Assembly (NCBI RefSeq): GCF_003074135.1
Contig: NZ_PPDK01000001.1
Span: 2,294,001 to 2,358,000, forward strand
DNA: 64,000 nt
DNA from: Euzebya tangerina
GTDB lineage: Bacteria; Actinomycetota; Nitriliruptoria; Euzebyales; Euzebyaceae
Direction: 5' to 3'
The notes beneath the pieces were generated by a model. It was not told where the DNA came from and did not search any database. It was given only the letters and a program-made list of their open reading frames with translations. The position numbers were made by a program, and so were the translations under genes. Below, piece after piece: positions 43,754-52,643 of the stretch. Numbering within the stretch: the first letter of the stretch is position 1; each line of letters begins with the position of its first letter.

Positions 43754-44640
43754 GCAGCGCGGACCAGCGCCCAGGCGAAGACCAGATAGCCCGCGAGCCA
43801 GCCGCCACCACCCAGCAGCGCCTGGGTGAGGTCCCCGACGGTTGCCGGATCACTGACCAGCTCGATCAAGCCGTAGGTCAGGCCGGCAGCCAGTGGCACC
43901 AGCACGAACAGGCCGAACCGAGCCCAGCGAACCGGCTGCTGCACGCTGAGCAGGGCCAGACCCTCCCCCCGAAGCCGAGTCAGTCCCCAGTGGCACAGGC
44001 CCATGAGCGCCGGAAGGAGGCCGATGGCGATCGGCGCCTGAACCGCGATCGTGACGAACGAGAAGAGCGCTGCCACCCCGAGCACGACGCTGTGCCGCCG
44101 CGAAGGCGAGGACGTGGGCACGGGTAGGACGGCCAACACGGCATGGCCGGCGGCCAGCACAGCCGTGCCCACCGAGATGGCGACCCCGAGCTGCAGCGTC
44201 GACCAGTCGATCTGCTCCGGCCCGTCGGCCAGCCACCACGTCGGCCACCAGGCTCCGAGGAACACGCCCAGCCCGATCAGCCATCCCGCCAGGCCTGCGG
44301 CCGACCCGTCCCGCAGGCGCCGACCGATCACCCACCAGCAGACCATGATCGACATGAGCATGTGCCACGCCAGCGAGGTGTAGGAGACGGTGAACACGGG
44401 CGCCTCGTACAGGACCGGCACCAGCAGCCCCTCCACCGCGAAGCCGAACACAGCGCCGGCCAACGCGACCCCCGGCAAGCTGTCGACCTGATAGTGGCGC
44501 AGTGTCCAGAGGAAGCACGCCGTGGGAAGGGCGTAGAAGGCGATCAGGGCCGGGCTGACAGCGTCGATCGGGTAGTACAGCAGTTCACTCACTGCAACGA
44601 GTGCCGTGGCCGAGGCAACGAGGGAGAGGATGGTTCGCAT
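43675..44640 (-). CDS. Multi-pass membrane protein
   Basis: A 321-residue protein with about eight hydrophobic helices (LSLVASATALVAVSELLYYP, LIAFYALPTACFLWTL, LAGAVFGFAVEGLLVPVLY, among others) and a basic C-terminal tail. I recognise no family. ATG at 44640. The end overlaps vapC by 79 bases on the other strand, which is unusual; vapC may have inserted next to this gene, or the tail of one of the two is not original. Confidence 0.7.
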   Translation of the reverse strand: MRTILSLVASATALVAVSELLYYPIDAVSPALIAFYALPTACFLWTLRHYQVDSLPGVALAGAVFGFAVEGLLVPVLYEAPVFTVSYTSLAWHMLMSIMVCWWVIGRRLRDGSAAGLAGWLIGLGVFLGAWWPTWWLADGPEQIDWSTLQLGVAISVGTAVLAAGHAVLAVLPVPTSSPSRRHSVVLGVAALFSFVTIAVQAPIAIGLLPALMGLCHWGLTRLRGEGLALLSVQQPVRWARFGLFVLVPLAAGLTYGLIELVSDPATVGDLTQALLGGGGWLAGYLVFAWALVRAAQSARSSGLRSDRPWNREKSRSSVTR

Positions 44641-44825
44641 GGTGTGACGCTAGGAGCACGGGATCGCCCGCACCTCCGGCGAATCCCCGGACCCGACCCG
44701 GATCTGGCCCTGAGAAACTGCCCCGTCCCACGGGCGCTGGTACGGTGAGAGGCTCCTCCTCGTCAGTTGACAGGACGAGGTGGGCTTGACAACTCCACAG
44801 CGCGTTCACGCACAACTCCCCTCTC

Positions 44826-45179
44826 GGGGGCGACTGGTTTCGACGGGTGTCGATCGACCGCGAGAGAGCGAGCCGAGGATGTAGGGCTGCCTCGTTAAAC
44901 CGCTCTACAACACATATGTGCTGAAGATAACTTCGCACTGGCAGCTTAACTAAGCTCCTGTCCGCCCGAGCCACCGCCTGAGGCAAGGGACCGGGCAACG
45001 CAACCAGGCTCAACCGCCGGACCGTCTCTCATGGGTTCGGCGGGACACCTAATCGTGAGGTACGGCGGACGGCAGGTCTGAGCCAAGGATGCCCCCGCCC
45101 GACAATCATCTTGGTTCTACGCTCGTAGCGCTCTCGGGGACGAGACATTCGGACGGGGGTTCGACTCCCCCCGCCTCCA
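44826..45179 (+). ncRNA. ssrA: Transfer-messenger RNA
   Basis: tmRNA, one-piece. The 5' end GGGGGCGACTGGTTTCGACGG pairs with CGCCTCC-A (45172-45179) to form the tRNA-like acceptor stem, and the T-arm GGTTCGACTCC is clear. CCA is not encoded. The tag frame, from GCT 44920, reads AEDNFALAA then TAA (44947), with a second stop TAA shortly after. With SmpB it rescues stalled ribosomes and marks proteins for proteolysis. The 185-base gap before it holds a TTGACA at 44786 (possible -35) and a short hairpin (44758-44780), with no clear -10. Confidence 0.96.
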
Positions 45180-45262
45180 CTGGTCTTTGGCCGTGCCTAC
45201 GGTCCGATGACGACTTGGTGTGGTGAGTGGACGCGCTTGGCGTTGCTGGTTACACCTATTCC

Positions 45263-47530
45263 ATGGACGCGCTGCCAGCCGGGACTCTTCTCGGCAACTA
45301 CCGTGTCCGGCGGGTTGCCGGGCGTGGGGCTGTCGGCGTGGTCTACGAGGCCGAGCACATGGTGTTGGGCCGCACGGTCGCGGTGAAGATGCTGAACCCG
45401 CGGCACGCCGACCAGACGGTGTTCCGCCAGCGATTCACCCGGGAGGGACGGGGCGCGGCCTCTGTCCAGCATCCGAACATCATCACCGTCTTCGACGCCG
45501 GTGAGCACGATGGCCGTCCGTACCTGGTCATGGACTTCGTCGACGGTCCCGACCTGGAAGAGGTGCTGGCCAGCCGCGGCGGTCGGTTGCCACCCGGAAC
45601 GGCCCTCGGCATCTGCCGTGCCGTCGCCGATGCCCTCGACGCGGCCGCGAGCCAGGGCTTCGCCCATCGCGACGTCAAGCCGGCGAACATCCTGCTGGAG
45701 CAGTGGGGGAGCGGTGAGGACGAGGCGGCCCTGATGCCGCCGCACGTCTACCTGACGGACTTCGGGCTGATCAAGTCCTCCGGCGAGGTATCGGTCACCC
45801 AGACCGGCAGCTTCGTCGGAACCCTGCTGTACATGTCGCCGGAGCAGATCCAGGGCGGAGCCGTCCCGGCCAGCGACCAGTACTCGTTGGCGTGTGTGCT
45901 GTGGGAGTGCTTGACCGGCGCGCCACCCTTCAAGCCCGAGAACGACGAACCGCTGTCCCTGCTGTCGGCCCATCTCCACACGCCCCCGCCCGTGTTCTCC
46001 GAGAGTCCCGGGTTCGGCGCGCACGCCATGCTGGACGCCGTCTTCCGGCGGGCTCTGGACAAGGACCCGGATGCTCGATACGACAGTGCCGGACAGTTCG
46101 TCGACGCAGTGGCCGCGGGGCTGAACGCACCCGACTCCACGGTGGTCTTCCCCGTGATGGAGCCGACTCCACCGCTGCCGCAGAACCTCCCACCGGAGCT
46201 CCCACCCGACAAGGAGATCGTCGAAGCGTCGGATGGTCCGGGCGTACCGCCAGCACACTCGACCGAGGAGTCGTCACCCCCGGCGTCGGACATTTCGGCG
46301 GCCCGGACCGAGGAGCGTGCCCGGCCGCCGTCGATGGTGCCGCCGCCAGCCCCACTCTCGGGTCCGCCGATCGCTCCACCGGTGGCTTCCTACACCGCCG
46401 GAGAGCTGCCGGCTGAGGGCACCCATCGCCCTCGTGACCCGGCACGACGGAGGGTCTTGGCGCTGGTTGCCTCGGCGGTGGTGATCGCCGGCGTGCTGGC
46501 CGCCCTCGCCCTCCGCCAGACCGCTGATGAGCCGACGCCAGCCCCCTCGCCGGTTGCCGCAGCGGCACCGGCGACCTCGTCTGGGCCGAGTCCCTCCGTC
46601 GAGCCAGTTGCCACCTCGGTCGAGGCAACCGCGACCCCGGTCGTCGCATCGGCCACCTCGCCGCCCGAGCCCACGTCGCTCGCTGACCAGGGTCGGATCG
46701 CCTTCGTCGGCGGCGGCGACATCTGGGTCAGCCACGTCGACGGGACGGCGGCCATCAACATCACCGAGGGAGCGTACGAGAACCCGGCCCAGCCGGCCTG
46801 GCGACCAGGGACGCAGTCGTTGGTGTTCTCCTCCGAGGTCGGCCTGCAGTTGGCCGATCTGTCGGGCGGGGATGACGCCATCACCATCGCAACGCTGACG
46901 AACAACGGCCGACACTCCGACCCGGCCTGGTCGCCCGATGGCACCCGCCTGTTGGTCAGCGTCCCGGTTGAGGGAGACGACCGCGACCTGGCCTTGCTCG
47001 AGCCCGGCGGCACGCCGCAGCCGATCGGCTTGGTCCAGGAGTTGGAGGGAGAGCGGGATCAGGTGCTGGCCCAACGACCGACCTGGCAGCCGGATGAGAG
47101 CCTCATCGCCTTCCAACTGACCGACGATGACGGGCCGCGGATCTGGATCGCCTCACCCGACGGATCGAATCCTGCTCCGTTGACGGGAGCGCCCGAGGGC
47201 CGGGCGTACCACCCGGCGTTCCAGCCGGGAGACGGAGCAACGCTGCTGTTCAGCCACACCCCCTCCGACACCGGAGTGACCGAGCTGTGGCGCGCCGACC
47301 TGAACACCTTCGAGGTCAGCCGCCTCGATACCGAGGACGGGGTCGATGTCGAGAACGCGGATTACTCCCCCTGCGGCGATGTGGTGGTGACCGAGGTTGG
47401 GACGGGGGACATCGACGAGTTCGGGCTGGTGGCTGCAGATGGGGCCATGGAACCCGCGGTTCGGATACCGGCTCCGCCCTCGGTGAACGGCATCACCGAC
47501 CCGGCGTGGCAGGGCCAGAGCTGTCCGTAG
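45263..47530 (+). CDS. Ser/Thr protein kinase with extracellular beta-propeller
   Basis: A 755-residue PknB-type kinase. Kinase domain ~10-275: Gly loop AGRGAVGVVY, Lys42 (VAVKML), catalytic HRDVKPANILL (Asp137), DFG at 166-168, activation segment to MSPEQ. Then a Pro/Ser/Glu-rich linker, one membrane helix (~400-420, VLALVASAVVIAGVLAALAL), a Pro/Ala/Thr-rich stalk, and an outer domain with PD40/TolB-like repeats (RIAFVGGGDIWVSHVDG, DPAWSPDGTRLL, SLIAFQLTDDDGPRIW). The propeller probably senses an envelope signal. ATG 45263 chosen; GTG 45227 is also in frame. No phosphatase lies nearby. Confidence 0.92.
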   Translation: MDALPAGTLLGNYRVRRVAGRGAVGVVYEAEHMVLGRTVAVKMLNPRHADQTVFRQRFTREGRGAASVQHPNIITVFDAGEHDGRPYLVMDFVDGPDLEEVLASRGGRLPPGTALGICRAVADALDAAASQGFAHRDVKPANILLEQWGSGEDEAALMPPHVYLTDFGLIKSSGEVSVTQTGSFVGTLLYMSPEQIQGGAVPASDQYSLACVLWECLTGAPPFKPENDEPLSLLSAHLHTPPPVFSESPGFGAHAMLDAVFRRALDKDPDARYDSAGQFVDAVAAGLNAPDSTVVFPVMEPTPPLPQNLPPELPPDKEIVEASDGPGVPPAHSTEESSPPASDISAARTEERARPPSMVPPPAPLSGPPIAPPVASYTAGELPAEGTHRPRDPARRRVLALVASAVVIAGVLAALALRQTADEPTPAPSPVAAAAPATSSGPSPSVEPVATSVEATATPVVASATSPPEPTSLADQGRIAFVGGGDIWVSHVDGTAAINITEGAYENPAQPAWRPGTQSLVFSSEVGLQLADLSGGDDAITIATLTNNGRHSDPAWSPDGTRLLVSVPVEGDDRDLALLEPGGTPQPIGLVQELEGERDQVLAQRPTWQPDESLIAFQLTDDDGPRIWIASPDGSNPAPLTGAPEGRAYHPAFQPGDGATLLFSHTPSDTGVTELWRADLNTFEVSRLDTEDGVDVENADYSPCGDVVVTEVGTGDIDEFGLVAADGAMEPAVRIPAPPSVNGITDPAWQGQSCP

Positions 47531-47537
47531 GTCGCGG

Positions 47538-49271
47538 TCAGAACTTCTGCAGACGGCGCTGGACCCAGCTTCCCAGCGAGACTGCGACGGCGACCGCCCA
47601 GACCATTGCCGTCACCACGGAGCCGGCGTCCAGCCGGCCCTGCGTGGTCACCACCGGAACCAGCAGGCCGATCAACGCGAGCAGCGGGCCTCGCAGCAGG
47701 TGGAAGGCGAGACGGCCGTAGCCGGATCCACCGCTGTACAGCCATAAGCCATCGGCCGGCGGACCGGAGGCGGGCACGGCAGCGGCCGAGATCAGGATCG
47801 TGGTCATCGCAGCCGTGACCAGGGGTGACCACGGCCCCAGCGCAGCTGGCAGCCAGCCCACCGTGGCGAAGATCGCGACGACGGCCGTGGCGAGGACCCA
47901 GAGCACCACAGCTGGGACGGCGAGGTGGGCCGGTCCGACTGTCGTGACGGGCTCGGGGAGCGTTCGCAGGGCGAAGCGCTGCTCATCCTCGACCCGCAGT
48001 GGCTCGATGATCACACCGGCCGCCGCGTAGGCCAGTCCGACGGCCAGCGGGACCGCCAGGAGTCTCGGGTCCAACTCCCCCTCCGCCAGTGCCCCGCCGG
48101 CCATCGAGGCAACACCCTCGATCCCGGTGCCGAGGGCCGCAGCTGCACCGATCAGCCACAAGGCGGCCTGCACGATCCGCCGAGGCTGCCGCAGCAGGAC
48201 CGTCAGGCCGATCCACGGGATCAGCAGTTGTCGGCGTCGAGGCATCGGCAGGCGTCGTCGCGACCGGCCGATCAGTGCTCGGACCACACGATCGCGGGCC
48301 TGCGCGGCGCCGCGGAAGTCGGCGAAGTACACGGCGGCCGCGGTCACCTGAGCACTCGTCGCCGAGCGGCGGCGCAGCTCCTCGAGCGGCACTGCGCCGG
48401 CACGCCGCCAGGCCATGGCGACCAGAAGGACGGCGAATCCGACGAGAACGCCCGCCGCGATCACGCCGGGCAGCTGCTCGACCACGACCCCGGACCCTGC
48501 CCGCAGCCGGGTCGACGCTTCCTCCGGCGCGTGGGCCGATCCGAGCAGCGCAGCGGTGGCCCAGCCCCAGGGACCACTGGCCAGCGTCGCCCGCACGACC
48601 GGGCGGCCAGGAAGGGCTCCGAGCGACACCAGCGCCAGAGCTGCGCCGAGGATGATCAGCAGGGGGCCGCCAGCTCGCACGAGCAGGCGTGCCGCCGACC
48701 GGTGGACCTCGACCAGCCAGCCGAGCGACGCCAGCAGCAGCCCGTAGGCCGCGCCACACGCGGCCGCCGTGCCGAGCAGTCGAGCGGCCACGCCGGGATC
48801 CTGCGCATCCAGCCCGATGGTCAGGAGGTAGCTGACTGCCAGACCGACCATGGCCAGCGCACCGACGACCGCGGCGACCACGAAGGCTCGTCCGAGTCGA
48901 GGGGTGATCAGACGGCGACGCGCGAACGGCAGGCTGAACAGCCACGCGACGTCGGCCCGGGCCACCACCACCGGGCCGGTCCAGGCCGCCAGGCGGAGTC
49001 CCGCGATGGTGAGCATCGCGAGGGCGATCGGCAGAGCGGCGGCGATCCGGTTGTCCAGCGCTGCGATCTGGTCGGCCGGCATCCGGCTGACGAAGTCGAA
49101 CGCCTGGGTGACGCTGTAGACCAGCGGGATGCCGATGAACAGCGCCAGATAGGCCTGGTACAGCTGGTCGCCCAGCGTGGCCTTCCGATGCCGGTCCTGG
49201 ACCCGCTTGCGCAGCCGGCGGGTGTCGGCGAGGACGGCATCGGGGTTGGTGAACTCGGCCAGCGTGCTCAT
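47538..49271 (-). CDS. ABC transporter permease-like protein (DUF6297 type)
   Basis: A 577-residue integral membrane protein with some twelve hydrophobic segments in two halves and a cytosolic loop around residue ~300-345 (VYFADFRGAAQARDRVVRAL). It lies 10 bases downstream of an ABC ATPase gene on the same strand, so it is the likely permease of an exporter. DUF6297 is my best guess for family. ATG at 49271. Confidence 0.75.
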   Translation of the reverse strand: MSTLAEFTNPDAVLADTRRLRKRVQDRHRKATLGDQLYQAYLALFIGIPLVYSVTQAFDFVSRMPADQIAALDNRIAAALPIALAMLTIAGLRLAAWTGPVVVARADVAWLFSLPFARRRLITPRLGRAFVVAAVVGALAMVGLAVSYLLTIGLDAQDPGVAARLLGTAAACGAAYGLLLASLGWLVEVHRSAARLLVRAGGPLLIILGAALALVSLGALPGRPVVRATLASGPWGWATAALLGSAHAPEEASTRLRAGSGVVVEQLPGVIAAGVLVGFAVLLVAMAWRRAGAVPLEELRRRSATSAQVTAAAVYFADFRGAAQARDRVVRALIGRSRRRLPMPRRRQLLIPWIGLTVLLRQPRRIVQAALWLIGAAAALGTGIEGVASMAGGALAEGELDPRLLAVPLAVGLAYAAAGVIIEPLRVEDEQRFALRTLPEPVTTVGPAHLAVPAVVLWVLATAVVAIFATVGWLPAALGPWSPLVTAAMTTILISAAAVPASGPPADGLWLYSGGSGYGRLAFHLLRGPLLALIGLLVPVVTTQGRLDAGSVVTAMVWAVAVAVSLGSWVQRRLQKF

Positions 49272-49281
49272 CGAGACGCGA

Positions 49282-50004
49282 TCATGTCAGTCCGAGTTCG
49301 GCGGCCTCGGGAGAGGCGTCGATGACATCCCAGTCGCCCTCGGCGACGACGTGGCCGTGCTCGAGCAGCACCACCCGGTCCGCCAGTTGGCGGGCGAAGG
49401 CGGGGGAGTGGGTGGAGAGCAGCACCGCTGCGCCACGGTTGCGGGTCCGGTCGAGGCGGTGGGCCAGCAGGCTCTGCGCGGCAGGGTCCAGCCGTAGAAC
49501 CGGCTCGTCCAGCACGAGCACCTTGAAGGGCCGGATGAACGCGCAGGCCAGTTGGGTGCGCTGCTGCAGACCAGCGGACAACTCCTCGGGGACGTGGTCG
49601 CGATGGGCATCAAGCCCGAACTGATCGATGATCTGCCCCAGCCGCCGGTCGAAGGTGTCCTCGTCCAGTCGCTCGCCGAGCCCGTGGCCGACCGCGGTCA
49701 GCTCGATGTGCTCCTCGACGGTCATGTCGGCGTAGAAGACGGGGGAGTCCGAGACGTAGGCCAGCGCCCGCCTGGCCGTGGTGGCCTCCGGCTCGGTGAA
49801 CGGGTCGGCGCCTGTCACGCGGACCGTCCCGGACGTAGGTGGAACCAGACCTGCGATGGCGGTCAGGGCGGTGGTCTTGCCGGAGCCGTTGTGGCCCAGC
49901 AGGGCGACGCACTCACCTGCGTCGAGGTGCAGGTCCAGACCGTCGAGCGCAACGGCCGTGCCGTAGGTGCGACGCAGCTGGGTGACCGTCAGCAGGCTAG
50001 ACAC
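49282..50004 (-). CDS. ABC transporter ATP-binding protein
   Basis: A 240-residue ATPase of the ABC-2/exporter type. Walker A GHNGSGKTT (~36), Q-loop region YVSDSPVFYADMTVEEHI, signature ELSAGLQQRTQLACAFI (LSAGL for LSGGQ), Walker B VLVLDEPVLRLDP, H-loop LLSTHSPAF. GTG 50004 is chosen: upstream sequence (to 50106) crosses a strong hairpin and lacks homology. Partner permease follows at 49271. Confidence 0.88.
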   Translation of the reverse strand: MSSLLTVTQLRRTYGTAVALDGLDLHLDAGECVALLGHNGSGKTTALTAIAGLVPPTSGTVRVTGADPFTEPEATTARRALAYVSDSPVFYADMTVEEHIELTAVGHGLGERLDEDTFDRRLGQIIDQFGLDAHRDHVPEELSAGLQQRTQLACAFIRPFKVLVLDEPVLRLDPAAQSLLAHRLDRTRNRGAAVLLSTHSPAFARQLADRVVLLEHGHVVAEGDWDVIDASPEAAELGLT

Positions 50005-50051
50005 CGGCTCGATGCTACGCGGGGCGTGATCCGGTGCCTGCTCGGTCGGGA

Positions 50052-50092
50052 TGGGTGGACTTCCCACCCCGAGTGAGTGGGAAGTCCACCCA
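50052..50092 (-). terminator. Strong hairpin between helicase and ABC genes
   Basis: A perfect 16-base-pair stem (TGGGTGGACTTCCCAC and its complement) with a nine-base loop. It lies 39 bases past the helicase stop and 48 bases before the ABC ATPase start, both on the minus strand. No T run. Confidence 0.7.
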
Positions 50093-50130
50093 CCACGCCT
50101 GGGCACCGCCGGCTTGCGGTTGGAGGGCCG

Positions 50131-51666
50131 CTAGAGCAGACGGCGGGTCACGCTTCGAGCGACGTCGGCCACCTCGGCCAGGAAGTCCTCCTGAGCCCCG
50201 TTCGCCGGGTCCTCCCTGGTGTCGATGGCGTAGGCGATGACCAGTCGCGCCGCCCTGCCGTCGGGCTTCAGGCGCAGCACCCGACCCAGCCGCTGGATCA
50301 TCTGCCGTCGGGTCCGGAAGGCCGCCAGCACCACGGCGAGCTCGGCATCGGGCACATCGACGCCCTCATCCAGCACGCGGGGGGCGGTGACGGCCTGCAG
50401 GTTGCCGTTCGCGAACTGAGCCAGCCGAATCCGTCGCTTGTCGCCGGGCAGGTCGCCGTGGATCTCCTCCGCCTGGACGCCACCCCGCCGGAGCGCAACC
50501 GCCGCCTGCTCCGCTTGCTCGACGGTGTCGGTGAACACCAACGTCCTGGTCCCGGCCGTCGCCAACCCGCCGGCCAGCGACTGCACGACCGCCAGCTTCG
50601 CGCCCGCCTGCGCCGCCACATCCCGCCGGCCCCGCAGCGCCGACAGGTACGCCCGGGCCGCGACCACCTCTCGGGCGACGCGGGTGTTCGGTCGACCCTC
50701 CGCGCCGGCGGACAGCTTCGCCGCCGCCGCGATCAGCTCCAGCGGTGACTTGGGCAGCCCGTGGGCGACCAGCTCCCGACGATGGTCCCGCACCCGGGCG
50801 TCGGCCTTGTCGTAGGCCGACCGCTCCCCAGCAGTCAGCGGTACGCCCACCAGCTCGATGTCGAACGGGGCGATCACCCCGTCGCCAGCGGCGTCGGCGA
50901 AGGTGTACTCGGCCACGACCCCGCCGAAGTACGGCCCGAGCACGTCGATCAGCCCGTCGTCGTTGCGCTCGTAGGTGGCCGTCAGCGCCAACCGCATCAG
51001 GAAGTCCGGTTTGAGCGCCTCACCCCAGGTCGGTGCCCCGTAGCGGTGGGCCTCGTCGGCAACCAGCAGACCCACGGCGCCGTGCGGCAACTCGACCGGG
51101 ACGGCGGCCGCAGAGTGTGGCGTTGCGATCACCACGTCGAACTCGAACAGGTCGTCGGGACATCCGCCGCCGAGCTGCCCGACGCGGGCACCGGGGATGA
51201 GGGTGCGGATCTGTGAGCGCCACTGTCCCAGCAGGTCCAAGGTCGGCACGATCACCAGTGCCCGGCCACCCTGTGCCAGGCAGGCTCGGACGGCGGCGAT
51301 CGCCAGTCGGGTCTTCCCGGTGCCCGTCACCGCCTCGACGACGCCCTGGCAGCCGGCGGTGGCCCAGGCGGCGAACGCGTCGATCTGCCAGTCGCGTAGG
51401 TCGAGGCCCTCCAGCGGCGAGGCCGTGCTGACCGGCGGCGCAGCATCCGGCTCGGTGAAACAGGGGTCGACGGACCACACCTGTCGGCCCAGGACCTCCT
51501 CCCGCGTGAACTGGCCGTCACGGGTCAGCGCACGCTCGACCAGGGTTCTCGAGGCCCGGCCCGCGCCCGCAGCCTTGACGGCCCGGACAAGCGCGGGCAG
51601 CGGCGTCGGCCCGCGGTCGGTCAGGACGTCGGCGATCACAGCAGCCAGAGCGTCGGTGGAGGTCAC
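50131..51666 (-). CDS. DEAD/DEAH-box helicase, XPB/SSL2-like
   Basis: A 511-residue SF2 helicase: N-terminal winged-helix-like region (~1-80), Walker A VEAVTGTGKTRLA, DEAH box LLVADEAHRYG, motif III LALTATYER, then lobe 2 with LVFTDTVEQAEQ and motif VI QRLGRVLRLKPDG. A long insert with helices lies between lobes (~275-335). Probable role in DNA repair or recombination; substrate unknown. GTG 51666 chosen; ATG 51720 also in frame. Confidence 0.85.
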   Translation of the reverse strand: MTSTDALAAVIADVLTDRGPTPLPALVRAVKAAGAGRASRTLVERALTRDGQFTREEVLGRQVWSVDPCFTEPDAAPPVSTASPLEGLDLRDWQIDAFAAWATAGCQGVVEAVTGTGKTRLAIAAVRACLAQGGRALVIVPTLDLLGQWRSQIRTLIPGARVGQLGGGCPDDLFEFDVVIATPHSAAAVPVELPHGAVGLLVADEAHRYGAPTWGEALKPDFLMRLALTATYERNDDGLIDVLGPYFGGVVAEYTFADAAGDGVIAPFDIELVGVPLTAGERSAYDKADARVRDHRRELVAHGLPKSPLELIAAAAKLSAGAEGRPNTRVAREVVAARAYLSALRGRRDVAAQAGAKLAVVQSLAGGLATAGTRTLVFTDTVEQAEQAAVALRRGGVQAEEIHGDLPGDKRRIRLAQFANGNLQAVTAPRVLDEGVDVPDAELAVVLAAFRTRRQMIQRLGRVLRLKPDGRAARLVIAYAIDTREDPANGAQEDFLAEVADVARSVTRRLL

Positions 51667-51825
51667 GTCATCACGGTAGGCGGGTGGTGCGACAGTCCAA
51701 CGTGCGCTGTGCACAACCACGGCCCCGCGGCCCTGAGCGTGACGGCTCTTCTGACCGGGAGCGGGGTGCGTGCAACGCTCAGGCGCCGACGCGCCGGCCC
51801 CGGACCCACGCGTTCCGCGCCGGCC

Positions 51826-52641
51826 TCAGGCGTCCTGGACAGGGCGGGAGCGACGACGGCGTGGCCGCCACCCTCGCCGCTTGCGGTCCCGCGAGCGTTC
51901 CTCCGCCTCCCTGGTCTGGCTCGCCTCGACCATCAGCTCGTGCAGCCGGTCACCCTCGGGGCCGGCGGGCCGCTGATGCAGCTCGGCCAGCGGACCAGTC
52001 GGCCCGTACACCAGCAGCCGGTTGCCCGGCTCGACGGATGTGTCCCCGCGCGGGGCACCCAGATAGACCCCGTTGGGCCGTTCCACGCCGAGGACCAGCA
52101 TCCCCTCGTCGGTCAGCCGTGAGTCCGCCAAGGTCTGTCCCGACATCCAGTGCCCCTCGTCGACCTTGATCCGGTCCACCCCGTAGTGCATGCCCAGGTG
52201 CAGCAGGCCGTGGTAGTCGCCGACGTCCAGATCGGTGTACCGCCGCAGGACCAGCTCGGCGATCTTCGCGATGGCTCGGGAGAAGCGCTGGCTGCGCGCC
52301 AACATCAGCAGCACCAACAACCCGACGATGACGGCGGCCAGCGCCACGACCGTGTTCCCGAACGTGTCGATGCTGCCCAGCGCGCGCGAGAGCGAGGCGA
52401 TCCCGGTCACCAGACCGGCGTTGCCGATCAGCATGAGGGTCAAGTAGATCTGGCGGCGGGCGGGGTGGCCCATGACCTGCTCCGCCTCGCGGGTCCCGAG
52501 CCCGGTGGACGACAGCGCCGAACGGGCCTGGAAGTGCGCGACCTGGGGGCTCATCCCGGTGAGGGTGAGGGCCACGGCCGCCACGCGGGTCACGAGCAGC
52601 GACAGCAGCACCACGACGAACAGGATCAGCAGGCCGTCCAT
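51826..52641 (-). CDS. Membrane protein with TrkA-C (RCK_C) domain
   Basis: A 271-residue protein: helix 1 (LLILFVVVLLSLLVTRVAAV), a short loop with SALSSTGLGTREAEQVMGHP, helices 2-3 (LTLMLIGNAGLVTGIASLS, VVALAAVIVGLLVLLMLA), then an RCK_C domain (WMSGQTLADSRLTDEGMLVL, GDTSVEPGNRLLVYGPTG) and a very basic tail. The SALSSTGLG-type loop recalls K+-channel or Trk pore regions. A cation-regulated channel-like role is plausible but not shown. ATG at 52641, two bases after the thioesterase stop. Confidence 0.75.
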   Translation of the reverse strand: MDGLLILFVVVLLSLLVTRVAAVALTLTGMSPQVAHFQARSALSSTGLGTREAEQVMGHPARRQIYLTLMLIGNAGLVTGIASLSRALGSIDTFGNTVVALAAVIVGLLVLLMLARSQRFSRAIAKIAELVLRRYTDLDVGDYHGLLHLGMHYGVDRIKVDEGHWMSGQTLADSRLTDEGMLVLGVERPNGVYLGAPRGDTSVEPGNRLLVYGPTGPLAELHQRPAGPEGDRLHELMVEASQTREAEERSRDRKRRGWRPRRRRSRPVQDA

Positions 52642-52643
52642 GA

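Noticed and set aside
44786-44816. Firm promoter call for ssrA
   Set aside because: TTGACA at 44786 is clear but no convincing -10 lies at proper spacing, so it is only mentioned in the ssrA entry.
47925-49325. 466-residue Gln/Arg-rich protein on the plus strand
   Set aside because: Antisense shadow of the DUF6297 permease; no recognisable domain.
51667-51825. Small gene between helicase and RCK_C protein
   Set aside because: Open frames there show shadow composition and no start with ribosome-binding site; nothing else seen.
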